Assembly (NCBI RefSeq): GCF_014490745.1 | Contig: NZ_LZEU01000001.1 | Coordinates: forward strand, 1,697,501-1,761,500 | Length of the DNA stretch: 64,000 nt | Source of the DNA: Pseudomonas alcaligenes | Lineage (GTDB): Bacteria > Pseudomonadota > Gammaproteobacteria > Pseudomonadales > Pseudomonadaceae | Direction: 5' to 3' | Part shown: piece by piece, positions 19,299 to 27,463 of the stretch | Position numbering within the stretch: position 1 is the first letter of the stretch | Layout: every line of letters begins with the position of its first letter | The notes under the pieces: generated by a model | What the model was told of the DNA's origin: nothing | The model's input: only the letters and a program-made list of their open reading frames with translations | The model's database searches: none | Made by a program: the position numbers and the translations under genes

Positions 19299-20657
19299 AT
19301 GTTGAAAGGAGTAGTGACGGCAGGCTTGCTGGTGTGCCTGTCCAATGCCATGGCGGCCGTGGCGCCGCAGGAAGTGGCCCAGCTGGGCAGCAGTCTGACG
19401 CCCCTGGGTGGCGAGCGGGCGGGCAATGCCGATGGCAGCATTCCGGCCTGGAACGGTGGCATCACCCAGGCCCCGGCGGGCTACGCCGGCCCCGGCCACC
19501 ACCATGTCGATCCATATGCCGACGACAAGCCGCTGTTCACCATCAGCAAGGCCAATCTGGAGCAGTACAAGGCCCATCTCACCGCCGGCCAGCTGGCGCT
19601 GTTCGCCACCTACCCGGAGACCTTCCAGATGCCGGTCTACCCGAGCCGGCGCAGTGCCTCGGCGCCGCAGTGGGTGTATGACAACACCCGTGCCAATGCG
19701 GCCAGCGCGCACCTGCTCAAGGACGGCAACGGCTTCGCCGATGCCTACGGCGGCATCCCGTTCCCGATTCCAAAGAGCGGCGTGGAGGCCCTGTGGAACC
19801 ACGTGGCGCGCTACCGCGGCACCTACGCGGTACGCCAGTCCTCGGATGCCAGCGTGCAGCGCAACGGCAGCTACGGCCTGGTCACCACTCGCCAGGAGGC
19901 GCTGTTCAGCTACTACCAGCCGGGCGGCTCGGCCGCGCAGCTGGATAACAAGCTGTTCTACTACATGGCCGTGACCAAGAGCCCGGCGCGTCTGGCTGGT
20001 GGTGCGCTGCTGGTGCACGAGACCCTCGACCAGGTCGAGGAAGCCCGTTCGGCCTGGGCCTATACCGCCGGCCAGCGCCGCGTGCGCCGCGCCCCCAACG
20101 TGGCCTACGACACGCCGCTGAGCACCGCCGACAGCCTGATGACGGCCGATGACAAGGACATGTTCAACGGCTCGCCGGATCGCTACGACTGGAAGCTGCT
20201 GGGCAAGAAGGAAATCTACATCCCCTACAACAACTACCGGATCACCAGTCCGCAGGTCAGCTACGACCAGCTGATCAAGCCCGGTCACCTGGATCCGCAG
20301 TTCACCCGCTACGAACTGCACCGGGTGTGGGTGGTGGAGGGCACGCTCAAGCCGGGCGCACGGCATATCTATGCCAAGCGCACCCTGTTCCTCGACGAGG
20401 ACAGCTGGCAGGCTGCCGAGGTTGACCAGTACGACAGCCGCGGCGAGCTGTGGCGGGTTTCCCTGGCCTACCTGAAGAACTACTACGAGCTGCCGACTAC
20501 CTGGTCCGCCCTGGATGTGTTCCACGATCTGCAGGCAGGGCGCTACTACGTGCAGAACCTCGACAACGAGGAGCGCAGCATCAGCGACTTCAGCCAGCCG
20601 GTGCCGGATTCCGGCTACTTCTCGGTGGCGACCCTGCGCCGCCTGGGAACGCGTTGA
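19299..20657 (+). CDS. DUF1329 periplasmic protein, copy 2
   Basis: 452 aa, clearly paralogous to copy 1 over its whole length: long identical blocks include 'GSPDRYDWKLLGKKE' and 'VVEGTLKPGARH', and I estimate about three residues in four identical by eye. A signal peptide is cleaved near 'SNAMAAVAP' (residue 20). The GAGGGAGCAAGGG stretch at 19285-19297 supports the ATG at 19299. A terminator follows, which separates it from the YCF48/RND pair, although those genes are probably functional partners. Confidence 0.85.
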   Translation: MLKGVVTAGLLVCLSNAMAAVAPQEVAQLGSSLTPLGGERAGNADGSIPAWNGGITQAPAGYAGPGHHHVDPYADDKPLFTISKANLEQYKAHLTAGQLALFATYPETFQMPVYPSRRSASAPQWVYDNTRANAASAHLLKDGNGFADAYGGIPFPIPKSGVEALWNHVARYRGTYAVRQSSDASVQRNGSYGLVTTRQEALFSYYQPGGSAAQLDNKLFYYMAVTKSPARLAGGALLVHETLDQVEEARSAWAYTAGQRRVRRAPNVAYDTPLSTADSLMTADDKDMFNGSPDRYDWKLLGKKEIYIPYNNYRITSPQVSYDQLIKPGHLDPQFTRYELHRVWVVEGTLKPGARHIYAKRTLFLDEDSWQAAEVDQYDSRGELWRVSLAYLKNYYELPTTWSALDVFHDLQAGRYYVQNLDNEERSISDFSQPVPDSGYFSVATLRRLGTR

Positions 20658-20674
20658 GGGATAGACACCCGAAT

Positions 20675-20707
20675 AAAGGCCGCTACAGTGATAGCGGCCT
20701 TTGTTTT
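20675..20707 (+). terminator. Rho-independent terminator after DUF1329 copy 2
   Basis: Arms AAAGGCCGCTA (20675-20685) and TAGCGGCCTTT (20692-20702) around a 6-nt loop, followed by GTTTTT. Confidence 0.88.
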
Positions 20708-20842
20708 TCAGGGCTGTACGGCCTGCAGCGGCGCTTACAAAACATAACGTCACGCCGATTGTCAGATTTTTCCAAAGCCGTATAGCATGAGCCCGCCTGA
20801 TAAAAGGCATGTACCCACCTATAAGAATAAAGGGGGAAATCT

Positions 20843-21922
20843 ATGCGTGAGCCCGTCATGCGGCGCACCCGCTCCGGTGGTCTGAACTCTGTCCAGGCTC
20901 CGGCCCGTCACCATTCGCCGCTGGCGAAAGCGCTGTCTCTGTTGGGCGTCTGCTCGGCATTGATTCTCGCCACTCCCGTCCAGGCTGCTGCCGCCGATGC
21001 AGCGCCGGTCTACTCCATCGAATCGCCGAAAGCCGTCAGCGGCCTGCTGCTGGACATTGCCCATGCCGGCAAGCGCCTGGTTGCGGTGGGTGATCGTGGC
21101 CACATCCTGTTCTCCGAAGATGCCGGCAAGAACTGGGTGCAGGCACGAGTGCCGAGCCGTCAGCTGCTGACCGCCCTGTACTTCGTCGATGACAAGCACG
21201 GCTGGGCCGTGGGTCACGACGCGCAGATTCTCGCCACCGAAGACGGCGGCGCCAACTGGACGCTGCAGTACGAAGACCTCAGCCGCGAAGCGCCGCTGCT
21301 GGATGTCTGGTTCCGTGACGTCAACACCGGTTACGCAGTCGGCGCCTATGGCGCACTGCTGGAAACCACCGATGGCGGCAAGACCTGGAACGATGCCAGC
21401 GACCGCCTGGACAACGAAGACGGTTTCCACCTCAACGGCATCGCCGCGGTCAAGGATGCCGGCCTGTTCGTGGTGGGCGAGCAGGGCAGCATGTTCCGCT
21501 CCGCCGACTGGGGCCAGACCTGGGAAAAGGTCAAGGGCCCGTACGAAGGCTCGCTGTTCGGCGCCGTCGGCACCGCCAGTGCCAAGACCCTGCTGGTCTA
21601 CGGCCTGCGTGGCAACCTGTTCCGTTCTACCGATTTCGGCAATACCTGGCAGCAGGTCAAGCTCCTGGCCGACAGCGGCCCGCTGGAGTTCGGCCTGGCC
21701 AATGGCACCCTGCTCAAGGACGGCACCGTGACCATCGTCGGTCATGGCGGCAGCGTCCTGACCAGCAAGGATGCCGGGCGCACTTTCACCGTGATCAACC
21801 GTCCCGACCGCGCCTCGCTGGCGGGGGCGACCGACGATGCCGGCGGCAACCTGATCCTGGTAGGGCAGGGTGGCGTGCAGATCGCTTCACCGACTGGCGC
21901 CGAACCGGGCCAAAAACAATAA
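20843..21922 (+). CDS. YCF48-like / BNR-repeat beta-propeller exported protein
   Basis: 359 aa. A long twin-basic-like N-terminus leads into a hydrophobic stretch ending in 'ATPVQAAAAD' (about residue 50), so the protein is probably periplasmic. Repeats of the form G-x-x-G-x-I-x-x-S/T-x-D-x-G-x-x-W occur about every 45 residues ('ILFSEDAGKNW', 'ILATEDGGANW', 'LLETTDGGKTW', 'MFRSADWGQTW', 'LFRSTDFGNTW'), giving a WD40-like propeller. AGGGGGAAA precedes the ATG. It sits 18-27 bp before the RND gene and probably acts as its periplasmic partner. Confidence 0.82.
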   Translation: MREPVMRRTRSGGLNSVQAPARHHSPLAKALSLLGVCSALILATPVQAAAADAAPVYSIESPKAVSGLLLDIAHAGKRLVAVGDRGHILFSEDAGKNWVQARVPSRQLLTALYFVDDKHGWAVGHDAQILATEDGGANWTLQYEDLSREAPLLDVWFRDVNTGYAVGAYGALLETTDGGKTWNDASDRLDNEDGFHLNGIAAVKDAGLFVVGEQGSMFRSADWGQTWEKVKGPYEGSLFGAVGTASAKTLLVYGLRGNLFRSTDFGNTWQQVKLLADSGPLEFGLANGTLLKDGTVTIVGHGGSVLTSKDAGRTFTVINRPDRASLAGATDDAGGNLILVGQGGVQIASPTGAEPGQKQ

Positions 21923-21949
21923 GCCGGGGCTACTAAGGTAATGAATACG

Positions 21950-24328
21950 ATGACTAGCCATCACCAGGACAAGGCAACCTTCCTTGAGCGCCTGATTTTC
22001 AACAACCGGCCGATTGTGATTGCACTCTGTCTGTTGGTCAGTGTGCTCCTGCTCTGGCAGGCCTCGCACATCCGTCCCTCGACCAGCTTCGAGAAGATGA
22101 TCCCGCTGGAGCATCCCTTCATCCAGAAGATGATGGAGCACCGCAACGACCTGGCCAACCTGGGCAACACCGTGCGTATCTCGGTGGAAGCCAAGGACGG
22201 CGACATCTTCACCAAGGAATACATGGAAACCCTGCGTCAGATCCATGACGAGGTGTTCTACATTCCGGGTGTCGACCGTTCCGGCCTGAAGTCGCTGTGG
22301 AGCCCGAGCGTACGCTGGACCGAAGTGACCGAAGAAGGCTTCGCCGGTGGCGAGGTGATTCCGCAGACCTACGACGGTTCCGCGCAGAGCCTCAACGAGC
22401 TGCGCAACAACGTGCTCAAGTCGGGTCAGATCGGCCGCCTGGTCGGCAACAACTTCAAGTCGAGCATCGTCGATATCCCGCTGCTCGAGCAGTACCCGGA
22501 TCCGCAGGATCAGAGCAAGCTGCTCAAGCTGGACTACCGCCAGTTCTCCCACGAGCTGGAAGAGAAGATCCGCGACAAGTACCAGCTGCAGAACCCCAAC
22601 GTGCAGATCCACATCGTCGGTTTCGCCAAGAAAGTTGGTGACCTGATCGATGGCCTGATCATGGTGGTGGCGTTCTTCGGTATCGCCTTCCTGATCACCC
22701 TGGTGCTGCTGTACTGGTTCAGCTGGTGTATCCGTTCGACCATCTCGGTACTGTCCACCACGCTGATTGCGGTGGTCTGGCAGCTGGGCCTGATGAACCT
22801 GGCTGGCTTCGGTCTCGACCCGTACTCGATGCTGGTGCCGTTCCTGATCTTCGCCATCGGTATTTCCCACGGCGTGCAGAAGATCAACGGTATCGCCCTG
22901 CAGTCCAGCGATGCCGACAACGCCCTGACCGCTGCCCGGCGTACCTTCCGCCAGCTGTTCCTGCCGGGCATGATCGCCATCCTGGTGGACGCCGTCGGCT
23001 TCATCACCCTGCTGGTGATCGACATCGGCGTGATCCGCGAGCTGGCCATCGGTGCTTCCATCGGTGTGGCGGTGATCGTGTTCACCAACCTGATCCTGCT
23101 GCCGGTAGCCATCTCCTACATCGGTATCAGCAAGAAGGCGGTCGAGCGCAGCAAGAAGGACGCCTGCCGCGAGCATTCGTTCTGGCGCCTGCTGTCCAAC
23201 TTCGCTCACCCGGTAGTGGCGCCGATCTCCGTGGTCATCGCCCTGTCGGCCGGTGTCGGTGCCTTCTGGTACCAGAAGCACAACCTGCAGATCGGCGACC
23301 TCGATCAGGGGGCGCCGGAGCTGCGTGCCGACTCGCGCTACAACAAGGACAACAACTTCATCATCAGCAACTACTCCACCAGCTCCGATGTACTGGTGGT
23401 GATGGTCAAGACGCCCAACGAAGCCTGCTCGACCCACGAGACCCTGGCGCCGATGGACGAGCTGATGTGGCTCATGCAGAACACCGAGGGCGTGCAGTCG
23501 GCCATTTCCATGGTCAGCGTGTCCAAGCAGGTGATCAAGGGCATGAACGAGGGCAACCTGAAGTGGGAAACCCTGTCGCGCAACCCGGACATCCTCAACA
23601 ACTCCATCGCCCGTGCGGACGGCCTGTATAACGCCGACTGCTCGCTGGCGCCGGTGCTGGTGTTCCTCAACGACCACAAGGCGGCCACCCTCAAGCGCGC
23701 CGTCGGCGTGGTGCAGGAGTTCGCCAAGGAGCACAACAAGGAAGGCCTGGAGTTCCTCCTGGCTGCCGGTAACGCCGGTATCGAGGCGGCGACCAACGAG
23801 GTCATCGCCAAGTCCGAGCTGAAGATCCTGACCCTGGTGTACATCTGCGTTGCCGTGATGTGCCTGATCACCTTCCGCTCGTTCGGCGCCATGCTGTGCA
23901 TCATCCTGCCGCTGATCCTCACCTCCATCCTCGGCAACGCCCTGATGGCCTCGCTGGGTATCGGCGTGAAGGTGGCGACCATGCCGGTAATCGCGCTGGG
24001 CGTGGGTATCGGCGTGGACTACGGCATCTACATCTACAGTCGCCTGGAGAGTTTCCTGCGTGCCGGCATGCCGCTGCAGGAAGCCTACTACCAGACCCTG
24101 AAGTCCACCGGCAAGGCGGTGATGTTCACCGGTCTGTGCCTGGCCATCGGTGTGGTGACCTGGATGTTCTCGGCGATCAAGTTCCAGGCCGACATGGGTC
24201 TGATGCTGACCTTCATGCTGCTGTGGAACATGTTCGGGGCCCTGTGGCTGCTGCCAGCCCTGGCGCGCTTCCTGATCAAGCCGGAGAAACTGGCCGGCAA
24301 GAAAGGCGGTTCGCTGTTCGCGCACTGA
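21950..24328 (+). CDS. RND/MMPL-family transporter
   Basis: 792 aa. TM1 (about residues 22-42) is followed by a large periplasmic loop, five clustered TMs (about 225-390), a TM near 425, a second periplasmic loop and a final five-TM cluster (620-785). Each cluster has the MMPL hallmark in its fourth segment: 'FAIGISHGVQKING' in the first half and 'LGVGIGVDYGIYIYSR' in the second, where the Asp probably carries protons. The type fits HpnN-like export of lipids or hydrophobic metabolites. AAGG at 21935-21938 is too close to ATG 21941 but well placed for ATG 21950, so I chose the latter. Confidence 0.85.
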   Translation: MTSHHQDKATFLERLIFNNRPIVIALCLLVSVLLLWQASHIRPSTSFEKMIPLEHPFIQKMMEHRNDLANLGNTVRISVEAKDGDIFTKEYMETLRQIHDEVFYIPGVDRSGLKSLWSPSVRWTEVTEEGFAGGEVIPQTYDGSAQSLNELRNNVLKSGQIGRLVGNNFKSSIVDIPLLEQYPDPQDQSKLLKLDYRQFSHELEEKIRDKYQLQNPNVQIHIVGFAKKVGDLIDGLIMVVAFFGIAFLITLVLLYWFSWCIRSTISVLSTTLIAVVWQLGLMNLAGFGLDPYSMLVPFLIFAIGISHGVQKINGIALQSSDADNALTAARRTFRQLFLPGMIAILVDAVGFITLLVIDIGVIRELAIGASIGVAVIVFTNLILLPVAISYIGISKKAVERSKKDACREHSFWRLLSNFAHPVVAPISVVIALSAGVGAFWYQKHNLQIGDLDQGAPELRADSRYNKDNNFIISNYSTSSDVLVVMVKTPNEACSTHETLAPMDELMWLMQNTEGVQSAISMVSVSKQVIKGMNEGNLKWETLSRNPDILNNSIARADGLYNADCSLAPVLVFLNDHKAATLKRAVGVVQEFAKEHNKEGLEFLLAAGNAGIEAATNEVIAKSELKILTLVYICVAVMCLITFRSFGAMLCIILPLILTSILGNALMASLGIGVKVATMPVIALGVGIGVDYGIYIYSRLESFLRAGMPLQEAYYQTLKSTGKAVMFTGLCLAIGVVTWMFSAIKFQADMGLMLTFMLLWNMFGALWLLPALARFLIKPEKLAGKKGGSLFAH

Positions 24329-24343
24329 TAGTGGTGTGAAATG

Positions 24344-24371
24344 AAAAGGGCTCCTGCGGGAGCCCTTTTTC
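24344..24371 (+). terminator. Rho-independent terminator after the RND gene
   Basis: Arms AAAAGGGCTCC (24344-24354) and GGAGCCCTTTT (24359-24369) with a 4-nt loop and T-rich tail. The symmetric A/T flanks let it also work for the converging polysaccharide operon that ends at 24408. Confidence 0.9.
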
Positions 24372-24407
24372 TATCTAGGGCAAACAGCGCCAGTGCGACG
24401 ACTCGAT

Positions 24408-25187
24408 CTAGGTAGTGGGTTTCTGGCGCTTTGCGGTGACCGCATTGAGTTTGGCGGCCAGGAGCAAGCCTGAGTAGAGGTAGTTGGTGCTCAGGTAGCG
24501 CCAGGCGAGCCGGCGTGGCTCGAGCAGCATGCGGAAGCACCACTCCATGCAGATGCGCTGAACCCAGCGGGGAGCCCGGGGTAACTGCCCGGACAGCACG
24601 TCGAAGGAGCCACCCACGCCCATTCCCAGATTGACGCCCAGTTGGTCCCAGTGCTGGCGGAGGAAGTTCTCTTTCTTGGGCGAACTGATGCCGATGAACA
24701 GCAGCTTGGCGCCACTGGCGCGAATGGCCTGGGCGATATCAGCTTCCTCCTCGGCTTTGAAATAGCCGTGGTGAACACCGGCAATGCGCAGTCCGGGATA
24801 CTGCGCCGTCAGCCTATCAGCCGTTGCATGCACGACCCGAGCTTTCGCTCCCAGCAGGAAGACGGGCGCATCAAGACGAGCGGCGAGCGCGCATAGATCT
24901 CCTACCAGATCGATGCCGGCTCTGCGTGGCGGAACCCAAGGGTTCAGCCACCTGAGTCCCAGGTGAATGCCGGCGCCGTCGATATGGACGCGCTCGGCCT
25001 GTTCAAGCGCCAACATGAGATCGGGCGTTCTGCGGGCATCGACCAGTTTGGCAACGTTCAGTCCTTCGAGGCGAATACGGGCATTGCTATGCAGCGCCTG
25101 TTCGATATCGGCCAGCAACTCCTGCGGGCTCAGCAGGTCGACAGGGCAACCCAGCATGCTGATACGGCGTTTGGCGGCTGCATTCAT
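24408..25187 (-). CDS. WecG/TagA/CpsF-family glycosyltransferase (GT26)
   Basis: 259 aa. Family pattern: 'ISMLGCPVDLLSPQELL' at the N-terminus, 'RVHIDGAGIHLGLRW', 'GIDLVGDLCALAA', 'PVFLLGAKARV' and 'LLFIGISSPKKENFL', the last with the conserved P-K-x-E in the GT26 active region. These enzymes add ManNAc, ManNAcA or a related sugar to lipid-linked intermediates. It is the last gene of the minus-strand island operon, and a WecB-type UDP-GlcNAc 2-epimerase at 39929-41017 could supply UDP-ManNAc. Confidence 0.85.
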   Translation of the reverse strand: MNAAAKRRISMLGCPVDLLSPQELLADIEQALHSNARIRLEGLNVAKLVDARRTPDLMLALEQAERVHIDGAGIHLGLRWLNPWVPPRRAGIDLVGDLCALAARLDAPVFLLGAKARVVHATADRLTAQYPGLRIAGVHHGYFKAEEEADIAQAIRASGAKLLFIGISSPKKENFLRQHWDQLGVNLGMGVGGSFDVLSGQLPRAPRWVQRICMEWCFRMLLEPRRLAWRYLSTNYLYSGLLLAAKLNAVTAKRQKPTT

Positions 25188-25190
25188 GGA

Positions 25191-26471
25191 TCAGACAACT
25201 TGTTCTGCATCATGGCTCGTGCGCTGCTCAGACTGCGCAGGGCTGCGCAGGGCTGCGCCGCAGAGGAGCCAGAGTGCGCCGCTTCCCGATACGGAGAGCA
25301 TATGCTCCGAGCTGATCAGGGTGGTCGAAATACCCAGCAGGAGCCAGGTGGCTGCCAGCGCCAGCGGTTCCCTCTGGGTACGATAATGGTGCCATAGCTG
25401 GAGGGCCAGATTGCCCAGGAAAAGTAGAAACAGTAGGGTCGCCGGTAAGCCCAGCTGAAAGGCGATGCTGAAAATCGCGCCTTCGCCCCCGCCGATGGTG
25501 GCTGCCGCCATATTGCCGGCCATTCCGCCTTGCTGGCCGAGGCCGGCGCCGAACAGCAGCACCCTCGGCAAGTCCTGCAGGTTTTTCTGCAAGGCGATCC
25601 AGTGGCCGATGGTCGAGCCATCGAGGAATTTCACGCTCATGATCACGATCTGCCAGGATGCCACCACGATGGCCACGGCACTCGCGCCGAGTATCAGCCA
25701 GCGCCAGCCGCGACCTGGGAGCAGGGTGCGGTCGCAGAACAGGTAGCCGAGCAGGGCGAGGCCTGCTGCAAGCATGGCGCCGCGGGTGCCGGACATCCAG
25801 ATGCCGGCGAACAGCACTGCGCATAGCAGCAGGCCGAACATTGACGCGCGCCCCTGCAACCAGGCAACGGCCAGCAATGCACCAACGCACAGGAACATGC
25901 CCTGGGCCAGCGGCGATGCCAGCAGGCCCGCGGCCCGGCGCGCCTGCTCGATGCCGCCATAGAAGTTCCACGGCAGGCCATTCTCGGGGTTGCCGCCGAC
26001 CAGCATGCCTTTCACTTCCAGCATGTAGCGGGGATAGTCGATGCCGTACAGCCAGAACTCGCTGTTCTGCTGATCCCAGGCGCCGAACAGGGTACTGGCC
26101 AGTGCCAGCACCACCAGGCAACCCGACAGCGTGCGCAGCTGCCTAGGAGTGCGCACGCAGTAATAGGCGGCGAGGAAGAACAGCAGCGGTATGACCAGGG
26201 TGCCAAAGGAAGCAATCTGTAACGACAGCGGCGCGCCACCGACGGTAAGGATCAGGTAGATCGCCGCCAGGCCGCCATAGCCGAGCATGGGTAGCAGCAG
26301 TGATGTGGGCAGGCGGGTGGTGAGCAGGCAACACGCGGCCAGGGTGATGGCCAACCCATCGCGCAGGTAGCGCAACTCGGCGGCGGGCGGCCAGAAACTG
26401 TAGAGCCAGGCACTGGTCAGGTCGCCCAGGTGCACCCACAACACCAGAACGAGCAGCAGGACAAATCTCAC
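25191..26471 (-). CDS. O-antigen polymerase/ligase-like (Wzy/WaaL) membrane protein
   Basis: 426 aa with about eleven hydrophobic segments and a periplasmic loop between roughly residues 130 and 200 ('QQNSEFWLYGIDYPRYMLE', 'GGIEQARRAAGLLASPLAQG'), the usual layout of the O-antigen ligase/polymerase superfamily. Poor conservation prevents telling Wzy from WaaL. I chose GTG 26471: it overlaps the upstream TGA as GTGA and follows GGTGGAGAG at a good distance, whereas ATG 26516 would overlap the upstream gene by 49 bp. A second family member lies at 41002-42234. Confidence 0.75.
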   Translation of the reverse strand: MRFVLLLVLVLWVHLGDLTSAWLYSFWPPAAELRYLRDGLAITLAACCLLTTRLPTSLLLPMLGYGGLAAIYLILTVGGAPLSLQIASFGTLVIPLLFFLAAYYCVRTPRQLRTLSGCLVVLALASTLFGAWDQQNSEFWLYGIDYPRYMLEVKGMLVGGNPENGLPWNFYGGIEQARRAAGLLASPLAQGMFLCVGALLAVAWLQGRASMFGLLLCAVLFAGIWMSGTRGAMLAAGLALLGYLFCDRTLLPGRGWRWLILGASAVAIVVASWQIVIMSVKFLDGSTIGHWIALQKNLQDLPRVLLFGAGLGQQGGMAGNMAAATIGGGEGAIFSIAFQLGLPATLLFLLFLGNLALQLWHHYRTQREPLALAATWLLLGISTTLISSEHMLSVSGSGALWLLCGAALRSPAQSEQRTSHDAEQVV

Positions 26472-27463
26472 TTCTGCGACTCTCCACCAGAGTATCTGTG
26501 GCGCCAGCGTTGCCATTCGCCCACCGCGCCCGCCCCGAGAAGCCTTATCGCGGTGCGCTTGGCAAGTGCCTTGAGACTATCGCGCAGTCGCCAGTCCACG
26601 CGCATGATCCGGGTGTCGATGGCCGCAATGGTCTGTTCCCTCTCGGCGTGCAGTGGGCGCTGCAGTAGCGTCGCAGGGCGGCGCGCATGCAGCCAGAGGT
26701 TGCCGTGCATGCTCGGCAGCGGATGAGCGCCGCAGCTCAGTACCTCGAATCCGGCGGCCTGCACCAGGTTGCGCAGGCTCTCCTGGCAGAAGTAGCTTAG
26801 GTGTGCCGGATGCACGAACAGGCGGCTTGTCCAGTTCCCGAACAGATCTGGAACCTCCAGCCAGAGCTGGCCGTCCGGGCGCAAGGCGCGCGCGGCCAGG
26901 TCGAGCGTGGCGAGCGGATCTGTTACGTGCTCCAGCGTATGGAAGGCCACCAGTGCCTCCAGGCTCTCCGCCTCGAGGCTGTCCAGCCCTGCAACGAAGT
27001 GCACCTGGGCGCCCTCAAGCAGGGCGTCGCGGTGGCTGACATCAGGCTCACTGGCCAGCAGCCGAAGATCCGGGCGTTGCGCCGAAGCCGCACCGAGGAA
27101 GGCGCCGAACCCGGAACCCAGTTCGAATAGCCCGTCGCCATGCGCAAGTTGCGGGGCGATCAGTTGCAGGCGTTGCTGGGCGACGGTCCGATCGCCACGC
27201 CAGCTGAAGAAGCGCTCCAAGCTGAGCCATGGTATTTCGGCAGGAAACAGCTGCCGGTAGCGCTCCGCATAGAACTCATCCAGCCCCTGTTCGGTAAAGC
27301 CGGGGGCCAGGTAGACGCCCGCGCAGTAGCCACAGCGTCGCAGCTGCTGGCCAGAGTTGGCGTACACCTCTGGCCAGAAGTGTCGCTGCCCGAGCGTAGC
27401 GCCACATAGCCGGCACTGGCCGCTGTCGCAGGCCATGCCACGTTGCCAGAGCCTGTCAGGCAT
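26468..27463 (-). CDS. SAM-dependent methyltransferase with N-terminal zinc-ribbon-like domain
   Basis: 331 aa. Cysteine pairs near the N-terminus ('CRLCG' and 'CGYC') look like a zinc ribbon. The methyltransferase core follows with 'DGLFELGSGFGAFLGAA' as motif I, 'VAFHTLEHVTDPLATL' and 'DGQLWLEVPDLFGNW'. The C-terminal 50 residues are basic. This architecture is frequent in surface-polysaccharide clusters, where it caps or decorates sugars. The ATG at 27463 overlaps the end of the asparagine synthase gene by 8 bp. The methyltransferase at 32985 has the same architecture. Confidence 0.8.
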   Translation of the reverse strand: MPDRLWQRGMACDSGQCRLCGATLGQRHFWPEVYANSGQQLRRCGYCAGVYLAPGFTEQGLDEFYAERYRQLFPAEIPWLSLERFFSWRGDRTVAQQRLQLIAPQLAHGDGLFELGSGFGAFLGAASAQRPDLRLLASEPDVSHRDALLEGAQVHFVAGLDSLEAESLEALVAFHTLEHVTDPLATLDLAARALRPDGQLWLEVPDLFGNWTSRLFVHPAHLSYFCQESLRNLVQAAGFEVLSCGAHPLPSMHGNLWLHARRPATLLQRPLHAEREQTIAAIDTRIMRVDWRLRDSLKALAKRTAIRLLGAGAVGEWQRWRHRYSGGESQK

